Below are positions 23,445 through 32,743 of a stretch of 64,000 nt of DNA, in pieces. The DNA is taken from positions 16,809-80,808 of the forward strand of contig JBKJKM010000174.1 in assembly GCA_046597375.1 (NCBI GenBank). The letters run 5' to 3'. The DNA is from DATLED01 sp046597375 (GTDB lineage: Bacteria > Actinomycetota > Acidimicrobiia > Acidimicrobiales > CADCTF01). The notes beneath the pieces were generated by a model. The model was not told the origin of the DNA. It was given only the letters and a program-made list of their open reading frames with translations, and did no database searches. The position numbers and the translations under genes were made by a program. Each line of letters begins with the position of its first letter. Position 1 is the first letter of the stretch.

Positions 23445-25708
23445 AACTGCAGGGCACGGCGGTCACGAGGACCGAGGACCACCACCTGCTGATCGGGGAC
23501 ACAACGTTCGTCGGCAATGTCGACCTCCCGGGCGCGTTGCACGTGGCCTATGTGACCTCGACGGTCGCCCACGCTCGACTCACCACGGTCGACGTGACGG
23601 CCGCCCGTGCTGCGCCCGGGGTGGTGTTGGTGCTGACGGCCGCCGATCACGGCCTCGCTCCGCTGACACCGATGGTGGCGGGCGCGCCGGCGGCCATGAC
23701 GCGCCCGTTGCTGGCCGACGGCATCGTGCGCTACGTCGGCGAGCCGGTCGTGGCCATCGCCGCCGAGACGGCGGCGCAGGCGGCCGACGCCGTCGACCTC
23801 GTCGAAATCGACTACCTCCCCCTCCCTGTGGCCGTTCGGCCCGAGCACGCACTGGCCGAGGGCGCACCACTGCTCTTCCCCGACGCCGGAACGAACGTCG
23901 TCGCCCAAGGCAGGGGGGGCGCCGCCGATGAGCTGCCGTTCGCCGAGTGCGACGTGGTCGTCGAGGGCACCTTCCTCAACCAACGCGTGGCCCCGTGCCC
24001 CATCGAGACCCGCGTCGCCGCATCGACCTGGACCGACGACGGCCGGCTTCTGCACTACGCCTCCTGCCAGGGCGCCCATCCCATCCGCACGCAGCTCGCC
24101 GCCATCCACGGACTCGATGCCTCGCAGATCCGCGTCGTGACCTCCGATGTCGGTGGCAGCTTCGGGGCCAAGGGACGGGCCTATCCCGAAGAACTGCTTC
24201 TGCCCGTGATCGCCAAGCGCGCCGGCCGACCGGCTCGCTGGACGCCCGACCGCTCCGATGACATGGTCGGTCTCGGCCACTCGCGCGCACAACGGCAATC
24301 GGTGCGCATGGGAGGGCGTCGAGACGGCACGATCACCTGCCTCGAGGTGCACGTGCTGGCCGACTGTGGTGCCTATCCGGGCATCGCTCCGAACCTGGCC
24401 AACAACACGGGGAACCTGCTCCCCGGTCCGTATCGCATCGCCAACGTTCGATGGACCAACGAGTGCGTGGTCACGAACACCACACCGATCACCGCCTACC
24501 GCGGTGCCGGCCGGCCCGAGGCGGCGGCGCTCGTCGACCGGGCCGTCGACCTCTTCGCCGCCGAGCTCGGACTCGACCCCGTCGATGTCCGACGGACGAA
24601 CCTCCTGCGACCGGACGAGTTCCCGTGGAAGAGCCCGACAGGACTCACCTACGACAGCGGCACCTACGAGCGGGCCCTCGACAAGGCGCTGACCACGGTC
24701 GGGTACGACGAGCTCCGGAAGGACCAGGCCGCCCGACGGGAACGTGGCGACACCACCGTGCTCGGTATCGGCGTGTCGGTCTTCATCGACCGCACGGCCG
24801 GCGTGCCGGGGAGCGAGTACGGCGCAGTCGAGCTGCGAGGTGACGGCACCGTGCTCGTCAAGACCGGATCGTCGCCCTACGGCCAGGGCCACTACACGGC
24901 GTGGGCCATGCTCGTAGCCGATCGGACCGGACTTCCCATGGAGCAGATCACGGTCGTGCACGGAGACACCGACGTCGTGCCCCGCGGCGGCGTCACCGGT
25001 GGCTCGCGTTCGGCGCAGAAGGCCGGCACGGCCGTCGCCCAGGCGACCGACGCGTTGGTCGACGAGGCCCGCCGCATCGCCGCCGACCACCTCGAGGCGT
25101 CCCCGGACGACATCGTGCTCGACACAACGACCGGACGCTTCCACGTGACCGGCTCCCCCGGGGCGACGACGATCGGATGGGCCGAGGTCCCCGCCGACGT
25201 CGCCGCCATACCCGAGCGCGACGCGCTCCGCTGCGAAGCCGACTTCGAAGGCGAGGGCCCGACCTTTCCGTTCGGCGCGTACGTCGCCGTCGTCGAGATC
25301 GACACCGAGACCGGACGCCTCACCCTCGAACGGATCGTCACCGTCGACGACGCCGGCACGATCCTCAACCCGCTCCTCGCCCTCGGGCAGGTGCACGGGG
25401 GGCTGGGCCAGGGCATCGCCCAGGCCATGTTCGAGGAGTTCGTCTATGACGACGACGGCAACCCGCTCACGTCGACGTTCGCCGACTACGGGCTGCCGAC
25501 GGCAGCCGACCTCCCCTCGTTCGATTGCGAACTCACCGAGACGCCCTCACCCAACAACCCGCTCGGGTTCAAGGGCATCGCCGAATCGGGCACCATCGGT
25601 GCTCCGCCTGCCCTCCAGAACGCCGCCGTCGATGCGCTGGCCCACCTCGGCGTCCGCCACCTCGACCTGCCCATCACCCCCGAGCGCATCTGGCGGGCGC
25701 TGCGCTGA
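23441..25708 (+). CDS. Xanthine dehydrogenase/CO dehydrogenase family molybdopterin-binding subunit (form II CoxL-like)
   Basis: 755 residues, the normal size of a CoxL/XdhB-type large subunit. The active-site loop reads AYRGAGR (352-358), the form II signature, in contrast to AYxCSFR of form I CO dehydrogenase. The C-terminal catalytic Glu lies in GIAESGTIGAP. The substrate could be an aldehyde, purine or other heterocycle, or possibly CO. No 2Fe-2S (CoxS) or FAD (CoxM) subunit lies beside it in this window, which is unusual. It overlaps the preceding gene by 4 nt. Confidence 0.85.
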   Translation: MKLQGTAVTRTEDHHLLIGDTTFVGNVDLPGALHVAYVTSTVAHARLTTVDVTAARAAPGVVLVLTAADHGLAPLTPMVAGAPAAMTRPLLADGIVRYVGEPVVAIAAETAAQAADAVDLVEIDYLPLPVAVRPEHALAEGAPLLFPDAGTNVVAQGRGGAADELPFAECDVVVEGTFLNQRVAPCPIETRVAASTWTDDGRLLHYASCQGAHPIRTQLAAIHGLDASQIRVVTSDVGGSFGAKGRAYPEELLLPVIAKRAGRPARWTPDRSDDMVGLGHSRAQRQSVRMGGRRDGTITCLEVHVLADCGAYPGIAPNLANNTGNLLPGPYRIANVRWTNECVVTNTTPITAYRGAGRPEAAALVDRAVDLFAAELGLDPVDVRRTNLLRPDEFPWKSPTGLTYDSGTYERALDKALTTVGYDELRKDQAARRERGDTTVLGIGVSVFIDRTAGVPGSEYGAVELRGDGTVLVKTGSSPYGQGHYTAWAMLVADRTGLPMEQITVVHGDTDVVPRGGVTGGSRSAQKAGTAVAQATDALVDEARRIAADHLEASPDDIVLDTTTGRFHVTGSPGATTIGWAEVPADVAAIPERDALRCEADFEGEGPTFPFGAYVAVVEIDTETGRLTLERIVTVDDAGTILNPLLALGQVHGGLGQGIAQAMFEEFVYDDDGNPLTSTFADYGLPTAADLPSFDCELTETPSPNNPLGFKGIAESGTIGAPPALQNAAVDALAHLGVRHLDLPITPERIWRALR

Positions 25709-25726
25709 CCCAACAAAGATGGGCGA

Positions 25727-26608
25727 ATGCCCACGTGCAAGTCCAACGGGATCGAGCTGTATTACGAGACGCACGGGCAGGAGGACGACCCGGCACTGTT
25801 GCTCGTGATGGGTCTGGGCGCCCAGATGATCGCCTGGGACGAGGAGTTCTGCGACACCCTCGTCGATCGCGGGTTCTTCGTCATCCGTTTCGACAATCGG
25901 GATGTCGGCCTCTCGTCGAAGATCGAGGGCGGCGGAGGGAGCTTCATCGAGTCCTTCGCCAAAGCCCAGCAGGGGGAAGCCATTCCGGCGCCCTACCTCC
26001 TCACCGACATGGCCGCCGACGCGATCGGTCTTCTCGACCACCTCGGCATCGAGCGCGCCCACGTCGTGGGCGCGTCGATGGGGGGGATGATCGCCCAGAC
26101 GATCGCCATCGAGCACCCCGAGCGGGTGCGCTCCTTGACATCGATCATGTCGACGACCGGCGAACCCGACGTCGGCCAGCCAACGCCGGAGGCCATCGCC
26201 CGCCTCGTCGTTGCTCCGCCGGCCGATCGGGCCGCGGCCATCGAGGCATCCGTCGCCAGCTCCAAGGTGATCGGAAGCCCCGACCACTTCGACGAAGATC
26301 GGGCGCGACGGAAGGCGGCCGAGACGTACGATCGGGCCTTCACCCCGGCCGGAACCGCCCGCCAAATCCTGGCGATCATGGCCTCGGGCTCACGCGCTGA
26401 CGCATTGGCCCGCCTCGAGGTTCCGGCCGTCGTGATCCACGGCGAGGTCGATCCCCTCGTCACGCCGACCGGCGGCGCCCGCACCGCCGAACTCATCCCC
26501 GGCGCCGAGCACGTGGTGATCGAGGGAATGGGCCACGACCTACCCCGAGCGCTGTGGCCGCAGGTCGTCGAGGCGATCACGGCGGTCGTTCGGCGCGCGC
26601 CGGACTGA
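25727..26608 (+). CDS. Alpha/beta hydrolase
   Basis: 293 residues. The nucleophile elbow is GASMGGM, the acid is probably Asp in GEVDPLVTP, and the base His in EGMGHDLP. FDNRDVGLSS near the N-terminus matches the group often annotated as aclacinomycin methylesterase or non-heme haloperoxidase relatives. The substrate is unknown. It starts 18 nt after the molybdopterin subunit stop and may be the last gene of that operon. Confidence 0.85.
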   Translation: MPTCKSNGIELYYETHGQEDDPALLLVMGLGAQMIAWDEEFCDTLVDRGFFVIRFDNRDVGLSSKIEGGGGSFIESFAKAQQGEAIPAPYLLTDMAADAIGLLDHLGIERAHVVGASMGGMIAQTIAIEHPERVRSLTSIMSTTGEPDVGQPTPEAIARLVVAPPADRAAAIEASVASSKVIGSPDHFDEDRARRKAAETYDRAFTPAGTARQILAIMASGSRADALARLEVPAVVIHGEVDPLVTPTGGARTAELIPGAEHVVIEGMGHDLPRALWPQVVEAITAVVRRAPD

Positions 26609-26689
26609 ATCCGGCACAAGGGCCGAATCGGGCATGTGATTCTTTTCACTACCGCCCGAAGCGAGAGGTCCGTAACCTCATCGGTGCGG

Positions 26690-26710
26690 TGTGACGATTG
26701 ATTCGTCACA
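26690..26710. promoter_or_regulatory. Palindromic operator before the MMPL transporter
   Basis: Perfect 8-bp arms TGTGACGA and TCGTCACA around TTGAT, 17 bp before the MMPL start. A TAACCT box (26673-26678) would place the transcription start inside or next to the palindrome, as expected for repression. The arm spacing does not fit a CRP site. The regulator is unidentified. Confidence 0.5.
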
Positions 26711-26727
26711 ACAGTCAGGAGCTGCAC

Positions 26728-29052
26728 GTGCTCGGTCGTCTCGGTCGTTGGTGCCACAACCGGCGGGGCATCGTCGTGTTGGCGTGGATCGGTGCGCTCC
26801 TTCTCTTCGGTGGCATCTCGGGTGCCACCGGGAGCGGGTTCAGCACCGCCTTCTCCTTGCCGGACGTCGAGAGCTCGCGCGGCTTCGACATCATCGAAGA
26901 GCACTTCGGGGGGCGCGGCGGAGGCTCTGGTGGAACGGTGGTGTTTCGCTCGGAGGCCGGCATCGACGATCCCGCCGTCAAGGCGGCCATGACAGCGTTC
27001 TTGGCCGACATCGACGCCATCGAGCCACTGCAGGTCATCAGTCCCTACGAACCCGACGGCGCGCAACAGATCGCCCGCCAAGGCGAGCAGGCGGGGCGAA
27101 TCGCCTACGCCCAGGTCGAGATCCCGAGCGACTTCTCCATCGAGGACAGCGCCGCCGTCACGAAGGACGTCACGGCCATCGAGCCCGACCTCGAGGGTCT
27201 CCAGGTGGAGTACGGCGGCCAACTCTTCGCCGAGTTCGCTCCGCCCGAATCCGAAGTGCTGGGCCTGGCTTTCGCCATCTTCATCCTCGTGCTGGCCTTT
27301 GGATCGGTGTTGGCGATGGGCCTGCCGATCGGAACTGCCATCTTCGGCATCGGCCTCGGCGTCACCGTCGTGACCATCCTTTCCAACGTCATCACGATGC
27401 CGGACTTCACGACCGTCCTCTCCGTCATGATCGGGCTGGGCGTCGGCATCGACTACGCCCTCTTCATCGTCACCCGCTACCGCGAAGGGTTGCATGGCGG
27501 CATGTCGACCGAGGATGCGGTGGCCGCCGCACTGAACACGGCCGGGCGGGCGGTGCTCTTCGCCGGCACCACGGTCGTCATCTCCTTGATGGGCATGTTG
27601 TTGATGAAGCTCCAGTTCGTGAACGGACTGGCCATCGGCGCTGCTACCACGGTCCTCATGACGATGCTGGCGTCGGTCACCCTCCTCCCCGCCCTCCTCG
27701 GTTTCGCCGGTGCGCGGCTCGAGGTCACCCGGTGGCGCGGCCTCATCGCCACCGGACTCGTCGCCGTCGCCCTCCTCGGCGTCGGTCTCGGCATCCAGGC
27801 ACTCCTGATCGCCCTGCCGATGGCTGTCGTCGTGATTGTCGCCGGCCTCTTCGTCGGCCCGCTCAAGCGGGAGGTGCCGAAGCGGGCACCGAAGCCCGTC
27901 GAGCGGACGCTCGCGTTTCGCTGGAGCCACCTCATCCAAGCCCGGCCGTGGCCGTTCGTCATCCTCGGCACGGCCGTCCTGGTGCTCCTCGCCGTCCCGC
28001 TGTTCTCCCTCCGCCTCGGGTTCTCCGACGAGGGGAACTACCCGAAGGACACCTCGACCCGCAAGGCCTACGACCTCCTCGCCTCCGGCTTCGGGCCGGG
28101 CTTCAACGGTCCTCTGGTCCTTGCCGCCGAACTGCCCGAGGGAGGCGACACCGCCACCATCGAGCGGGTCAGCGCGGCGCTGACCGACACCCCCGGTGTC
28201 GCCTTTGCCAGTCCTGGCTTCCCCAACGACCCAGCCGACCCGGAGGCTGTGCTCTGGCGCGTCATCCCCACCTCGGCGCCCCAGGACGAGTCGACGAGCG
28301 ACCTCGTCGGCCGTCTCCGCAACGACGTCCTCCCGGCGGCGACGGCGGGTAGCGACCTCGACATCGCCGTCACCGGTTTCGTCGCCGTGAGCGTCGATTT
28401 CTCGAGCTACCTGGCGGCCCGCCTGCCCCTCTTCATCGGCGTGGTGCTGGCCCTGTCGTTCCTCCTCCTCATGGCCGTGTTCCGGTCGATCCTCGTACCC
28501 CTCAAGGCCGTGCTGATGAACCTCATTTCCATTGGCGCGGCCTACGGGCTGGTCGTCGCCGTCTTCCAATGGGGCTGGGGCAAGGAACTCATCGGGATCG
28601 GCAAGGGCGGCCCGATCGAGCCCTTCGTGCCGATGATGATGTTCGCCATCGTGTTCGGCCTGTCGATGGACTACGAGGTCTTCCTGCTGTCACGAGTGAA
28701 GGAGGAGTACGACCGGACGGGCGACAACCGCGCGGCCGTCGCCGACGGCCTCACCGCCACGGCGCGGGTGATCACCGCCGCCGCCGCCATCATGGTGTTC
28801 GTCTTCGGCAGCTTCCTGCTCGAGTCCGACCGGGTCATCAAGCTCTTCGGCCTCGGACTGGCCAGCGCCGTGTTCCTCGACGCCACCATCGTCCGCATGC
28901 TGCTCGTCCCGGCGACCATGGAGCTCCTCGGCGACCGCAACTGGTGGCTGCCCGGTTGGCTCGACCGACTGCTTCCCCGCATCGACGTCGAAGGCACGGC
29001 CGAGATCCCGACCACCGACCCGGTGGAAGAGCGGATTCCGACCCCGGTCTGA
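26728..29052 (+). CDS. MMPL/RND-family membrane transporter
   Basis: 774 residues from the GTG at 26728, selected because AGGAG stands 6 nt upstream; a TTG at 26698 in frame lies inside the operator and is less likely. Two homologous halves each have a large extracytoplasmic loop and a helix bundle, with proton-relay type motifs GIDYALFIVTRYREG and SMDYEVFLLSRVKEEY. Actinobacterial MMPL proteins export lipids, siderophores or drugs; nothing nearby fixes the cargo. Confidence 0.88.
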   Translation: MLGRLGRWCHNRRGIVVLAWIGALLLFGGISGATGSGFSTAFSLPDVESSRGFDIIEEHFGGRGGGSGGTVVFRSEAGIDDPAVKAAMTAFLADIDAIEPLQVISPYEPDGAQQIARQGEQAGRIAYAQVEIPSDFSIEDSAAVTKDVTAIEPDLEGLQVEYGGQLFAEFAPPESEVLGLAFAIFILVLAFGSVLAMGLPIGTAIFGIGLGVTVVTILSNVITMPDFTTVLSVMIGLGVGIDYALFIVTRYREGLHGGMSTEDAVAAALNTAGRAVLFAGTTVVISLMGMLLMKLQFVNGLAIGAATTVLMTMLASVTLLPALLGFAGARLEVTRWRGLIATGLVAVALLGVGLGIQALLIALPMAVVVIVAGLFVGPLKREVPKRAPKPVERTLAFRWSHLIQARPWPFVILGTAVLVLLAVPLFSLRLGFSDEGNYPKDTSTRKAYDLLASGFGPGFNGPLVLAAELPEGGDTATIERVSAALTDTPGVAFASPGFPNDPADPEAVLWRVIPTSAPQDESTSDLVGRLRNDVLPAATAGSDLDIAVTGFVAVSVDFSSYLAARLPLFIGVVLALSFLLLMAVFRSILVPLKAVLMNLISIGAAYGLVVAVFQWGWGKELIGIGKGGPIEPFVPMMMFAIVFGLSMDYEVFLLSRVKEEYDRTGDNRAAVADGLTATARVITAAAAIMVFVFGSFLLESDRVIKLFGLGLASAVFLDATIVRMLLVPATMELLGDRNWWLPGWLDRLLPRIDVEGTAEIPTTDPVEERIPTPV

Positions 29053-29086
29053 CGCTCCACAGTTGGACTCTTGGGCGAATTTGGTT

Positions 29087-29102
29087 GTTAGGTCGACCTA
29101 AC
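29087..29102. promoter_or_regulatory. DtxR/IdeR-like iron box upstream of the Fe(III) importer
   Basis: 16-bp perfect palindrome GTTAGGTCGACCTAAC, 14 bp before the start of the iron-binding protein gene. The TTAGGT/ACCTAA half-sites are those of the DtxR/IdeR family, although the spacing is shorter than the 19-bp mycobacterial box. It probably mediates iron-dependent repression of 29117-32723. Confidence 0.65.
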
Positions 29103-29116
29103 GACAAAGTGGTGCC

Positions 29117-30130
29117 ATGCCGAAGAAGTGGTTGGTCTCCTTCCTCGCCGTCCTCGTGCTGGGCACAGGCCTGGGCGCCTGCTCGTCGGGCGGGGACGAG
29201 AAGTTGGTCATCTACTCCGGCCGCTCCGAGAACCTCGTGAAGCCGATCCTCGACCGTTTCGCCAAGGCCTCCGGGGTCGAGATCAGCGTTCGCTACGGCG
29301 ACACGGCCGAACTGGCCGCCAGTATCCTCGAGGAGGGCGACAACACCAGGGCCGACGTCTTCTTCAGCCAGGACGCGAGCGCCCTGGCTGCGCTCTCCGA
29401 CCGCGACCGGCTGGTGGCACTGGCCCCGGCCGCCCTCGACTCCGTGCCCGAGCGCTTCCGCGATCCGGACGGACATTGGTTGGGCGTCACCGGGCGGGCC
29501 CGCGTGCTGGCGTACAACACCGACAAGCTGACCGAGAGCGATCTCCCCGACGACATCTTCGAGTTGACCGATCCGAAGTGGAAGGGGCGGGTCGGCCTCC
29601 CGCCCACCAACGCCTCGTTCATCGCCTTCGTCTCGGCCCTCACCGAGCAATACGGCGCCGACCGGACGAAGGCCTATCTGGAGGGCCTCAAGGCCAACGG
29701 CGTCAAGACCTACGACAACAACGTGATCGCCATCGAGGCGGTGGCCGACGGCGAGATCGACGTCGCCCTCGTCAACCACTACTACCTGTACAGCGAGTTC
29801 GAGGAGCGGCCCGACCTGCCGGTGCAGAATTACTTCCCTGGCCAGGGGAGCGGCGGCACCGGCACGTTCGTGAACGTGTCCGGGCTCGGCATCCTCGAGG
29901 GCACGAAGCAGCGAAAGGCGGCCAACAAGCTCGTGGCGTATCTGTTGTCCACCGAGGCCCAGGAGTACTTCCGGGACGAGACGACCGAGTACCCCTTGCG
30001 CACCGGTATCAGCGCCAGCGACGAGCTGCCTCCGTTGGACTCGATCGCCACGTTCGATGTCTCGTTGGCCGACCTCGGCAAGGACCTCGAGGCCAGCCTC
30101 GATCTCATCAACGAAGTCGGTCTGACCTGA
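29117..30130 (+). CDS. Fe(III) ABC transporter substrate-binding lipoprotein
   Basis: 337 residues. Signal peptide with lipobox LGAC followed by SSGGDE, so a lipid-anchored binding protein. KLVIYSGRSENLVKPILDRF at the mature N-terminus and the tyrosine cluster NHYYLY are the iron-coordinating features of the FbpA/FutA/IdiA family; free ferric ion or a simple chelate is bound. It is the first gene of a three-gene operon with permease and ATPase, under the palindromic iron box. Confidence 0.9.
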   Translation: MPKKWLVSFLAVLVLGTGLGACSSGGDEKLVIYSGRSENLVKPILDRFAKASGVEISVRYGDTAELAASILEEGDNTRADVFFSQDASALAALSDRDRLVALAPAALDSVPERFRDPDGHWLGVTGRARVLAYNTDKLTESDLPDDIFELTDPKWKGRVGLPPTNASFIAFVSALTEQYGADRTKAYLEGLKANGVKTYDNNVIAIEAVADGEIDVALVNHYYLYSEFEERPDLPVQNYFPGQGSGGTGTFVNVSGLGILEGTKQRKAANKLVAYLLSTEAQEYFRDETTEYPLRTGISASDELPPLDSIATFDVSLADLGKDLEASLDLINEVGLT

Positions 30131-31677
30131 CCCGCCGGCCGCCGGCGGCCCTGATCGCCGTCGGGCTCGTGGTGGCTGCAGGGATGGCATTGCCCCTCGT
30201 TCACCTCACGCTGCGGGCGGCCGAGGCCGACGATCCCCTCGGCGTGTTGCAGTCATCGCGCGTCGGCGGGGCAGCCATGTCGACCCTGGCGCTCGGGCTC
30301 ACGGTGACGGCCGCCGCAGCCGTGTTGGGCGTCGCCATCGCCTGGCTCCTGGAGCGCACCGACCTACCAGGGCGGCGGGCTCTCGGGGCCTGGGCGGCCC
30401 TGCCGCTGGTCGTGCCGACCTACGTCGCCGCCGTGGCGTTGAAGGACGCCTTCGGGCCGCGCGGCCTCGTTGCGACCGTCCCCGGCATCGTCGGCTTCTT
30501 CGGGGCCGCCGCCAGCTTGACCTTGTCGACCTTCCCTTACGTCCTGCTCCTCGTGCGGGCCGCCCTGGCCGGTAGCGACCCCGCGCTGGAAGAAGCCGCA
30601 CGGTCACTGGGCGACTCCCGCCGGCGGGTGCTGTGGCGCGTCGTGCTCCCACAGCTCCGCCCCGCCCTCGCCGCCGGAAGCCTGCTGGTGTTCCTCTACG
30701 TGCTCTCCGACTTCGGAGCGGTGACGATCCTGCGCTACGAGACGATCACGCTCCGGATCTTCGCCGAGTACCGCACGTCATTCGAGCGGGCGCCGGCCGC
30801 CCTCCTCGGGCTGGTGCTCGTGGGTTTGACCCTGGTGGCGATCGTGGTCGAGCGTCGGGCTCGTGGCCGAGGCACGCCGGCTCGTATCGTCGGGGGCTCA
30901 CGTCCGCCGGTGCGGCGATCGCTGGGTCCCTGGCGGTGGCCGGCCGTCGGCGGCGTCGTGCTGGTCGGGTTCCTGGGCACCGGTGTGCCGGTGCTCGTCC
31001 TCGTCTACCGCACCTTCATCGCGGCCTCCCGCACCGTCCAGGCCGACGTGGTGGCGCGCGCCGCGATGACCTCGATCCTCCTCGCCGCCGCCGCCGCCTT
31101 GGTGGCGGTGACGCTGGCGGTACCGGTGGCCACCTTGTCCGTCCGCTTCCGCTCCCGATTCGCCGCTACCGTCGAGACCTTGTCGTCCGCCGGCTACGCC
31201 CTTCCCGGCCTCGTCATCGCCCTGGCGCTGGTGTTCTTCGCCGCCAACTACCTGCCGTGGCTCTACCAGACGGTCGGGTTGGTCGTCGTGGCCTACGTCA
31301 TCCGGTTCTTTCCTGAGGCGCTCGGCGCCGCTCGAAGCGGCCTGGCCGGCCTCGATCCCGGTGTCGAGGACGCAGCTCGTTCGCTCGGCGATGGGCGCCT
31401 GGCCGTCGTCCGGCGCGTGACGGTTCCCCTCATCCGCCGCAGCCTCGTGGGTGGCGGCCTCCTGGTGTTCCTGACCTCGATGAAGGAACTCCCGGCGACC
31501 CTGCTCCTCCGCCCCGCCGGCGTCGACACGCTGGCGACCCGGGTCTGGACCGGGGCGGCCGAAGGCCGGTATGCCCAGGCGGCTCCAGCTGCGCTGGTGC
31601 TCGTGCTCCTCTCCGGGGTCGCGCTCACCCTGCTGCGCAACGAACGGGGCGCCGACGCCGCCACCCCCTTGTCGTGA
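30127..31677 (+). CDS. Fe(III) ABC transporter permease with probable CTG start
   Basis: About 516 residues with two fused permease halves, each about six helices and an EAA-type loop (EEAARSLGDSRRRVLWRVVLP and VEDAARSLGDGRLAVVRRVTVP), typical of FbpB. The first helix (AALIAVGLVVAAGMALPLVHL) is complete only if translation starts at 30127, a CTG overlapping the upstream TGA as CTGA. The next candidates, GTG at 30169 or 30172, fall inside that helix. The stop overlaps the ATPase start by 4 nt. Confidence 0.85.
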   Translation: MTRRPPAALIAVGLVVAAGMALPLVHLTLRAAEADDPLGVLQSSRVGGAAMSTLALGLTVTAAAAVLGVAIAWLLERTDLPGRRALGAWAALPLVVPTYVAAVALKDAFGPRGLVATVPGIVGFFGAAASLTLSTFPYVLLLVRAALAGSDPALEEAARSLGDSRRRVLWRVVLPQLRPALAAGSLLVFLYVLSDFGAVTILRYETITLRIFAEYRTSFERAPAALLGLVLVGLTLVAIVVERRARGRGTPARIVGGSRPPVRRSLGPWRWPAVGGVVLVGFLGTGVPVLVLVYRTFIAASRTVQADVVARAAMTSILLAAAAALVAVTLAVPVATLSVRFRSRFAATVETLSSAGYALPGLVIALALVFFAANYLPWLYQTVGLVVVAYVIRFFPEALGAARSGLAGLDPGVEDAARSLGDGRLAVVRRVTVPLIRRSLVGGGLLVFLTSMKELPATLLLRPAGVDTLATRVWTGAAEGRYAQAAPAALVLVLLSGVALTLLRNERGADAATPLS

Positions 31678-32723
31678 CTCCTGCCATCGAGTTGGTCGGG
31701 GTCTCGAAGTCGTACGGCGCCGTGCCCGCCGTCGTCGACGTCGACCTGCGCGTCGAGGCGGGCGAGTTCCTGACGCTGCTTGGTCCATCTGGCTGCGGGA
31801 AGTCCACGCTGCTGCGTTTGGTGGCCGGGTTCGAAACGCCCGACGCCGGCACGGTTCGGCTCTTCGGAGACGACGTCGTCGATGTCCCCGCCGAGAAGCG
31901 GGCCGTCGGCCTCGTGTTCCAGCAGCTCGCCCTGTTCCCCCACCTCGACGTGGCCCGGAACGTGGCCTACGGGCTGCGCGAACTCTCCAAGAGCGACCGT
32001 CAGATGCGGGTGCGCGAGCTGCTGGCGTTGGTCGACCTTCCCGGCGCCGAACGCCGGTACCCGGACCAGCTCTCCGGCGGCCAAGCGCAGCGCGTGGCGC
32101 TGGCCCGGGCCTTGGCGCCCCGACCGCGGGTCGTCCTTCTCGACGAGCCGTTCTCGAGCCTCGACACCACGCTGCGGGCCAGCTTGCGGGAGGAGGTGCG
32201 GACGATCCTGCGATCGGCCGGGGTGACCGCCATCCTCGTCACCCACGACCAGGACGAAGCGCTGTCGCTCGGCGATCGCGTGGGCGTGATGTTCGACGGA
32301 AGAGTTGTGCGTCACGGTGCGCCCCGTGAGGTCTACACCGAGCCGCGTTCCGTCGCCGTCGCCGCCTTCGTGGGTGACGCCAACCGGGTGCCGGGTCGTC
32401 GCCAGGGCAACCGGCTCGTGACCGAGTTGGGATCGCTCGCCTGCGACAGCGACGCTGGCGCCGACGGCGACGGCGACGGCACCGGGCAAGGCGACGTCGC
32501 CCTCGTCCGGCCGGAGCACGTCCTGCTCGACGACGCGCCCGGTGGTGCCTCGGTGGTCATCGACGTGGCGTACTACGGGCACGACCAGTCGGTCTCGGTG
32601 CGCCTCAGCTCCGGCCTGATCGTGCGCGCCCGGCTGGGAACGGGCCGGACGTTCACGCCGGGCCAGACGGTCTCGGCCAAGGCGTCGACCGCAATCGTGG
32701 CCGATGGCGTTTCGTCCCTTTGA
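31674..32723 (+). CDS. Fe(III) ABC transporter ATP-binding protein
   Basis: 349 residues. Walker A GPSGCGKST, signature LSGGQ, Walker B VVLLDEP and the H-loop THDQDEA are all intact; the C-terminal 110 residues form a TOBE-like regulatory domain, as in FbpC/PotA/MalK-type subunits. A short Asp/Gly-rich insertion lies in that domain. It energises the FbpB-type permease and starts by a GTGA overlap with it. Confidence 0.9.
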   Translation: MTPAIELVGVSKSYGAVPAVVDVDLRVEAGEFLTLLGPSGCGKSTLLRLVAGFETPDAGTVRLFGDDVVDVPAEKRAVGLVFQQLALFPHLDVARNVAYGLRELSKSDRQMRVRELLALVDLPGAERRYPDQLSGGQAQRVALARALAPRPRVVLLDEPFSSLDTTLRASLREEVRTILRSAGVTAILVTHDQDEALSLGDRVGVMFDGRVVRHGAPREVYTEPRSVAVAAFVGDANRVPGRRQGNRLVTELGSLACDSDAGADGDGDGTGQGDVALVRPEHVLLDDAPGGASVVIDVAYYGHDQSVSVRLSSGLIVRARLGTGRTFTPGQTVSAKASTAIVADGVSSL

Positions 32724-32743
32724 CCGAAGGGCACATCTGGGAC

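Noticed and set aside
22532..25396. 954-codon open frame on the minus strand
   Set aside because: It is antisense to the dienelactone hydrolase and CoxL-like genes, is Arg/Gly/Asp-rich without domains, and arises from GC-biased codon use.
26690..26710. CRP-type site
   Set aside because: TGTGA/TCACA half-sites are present but 11 bp apart instead of 6.
25993..28569. 858-codon open frame on the minus strand
   Set aside because: Low-complexity acidic/His-rich translation opposite the alpha/beta hydrolase and MMPL genes; a compositional shadow.
29128..30126. N-terminal extension of the iron permease frame
   Set aside because: It overlaps the binding-protein gene fully and has shadow composition.
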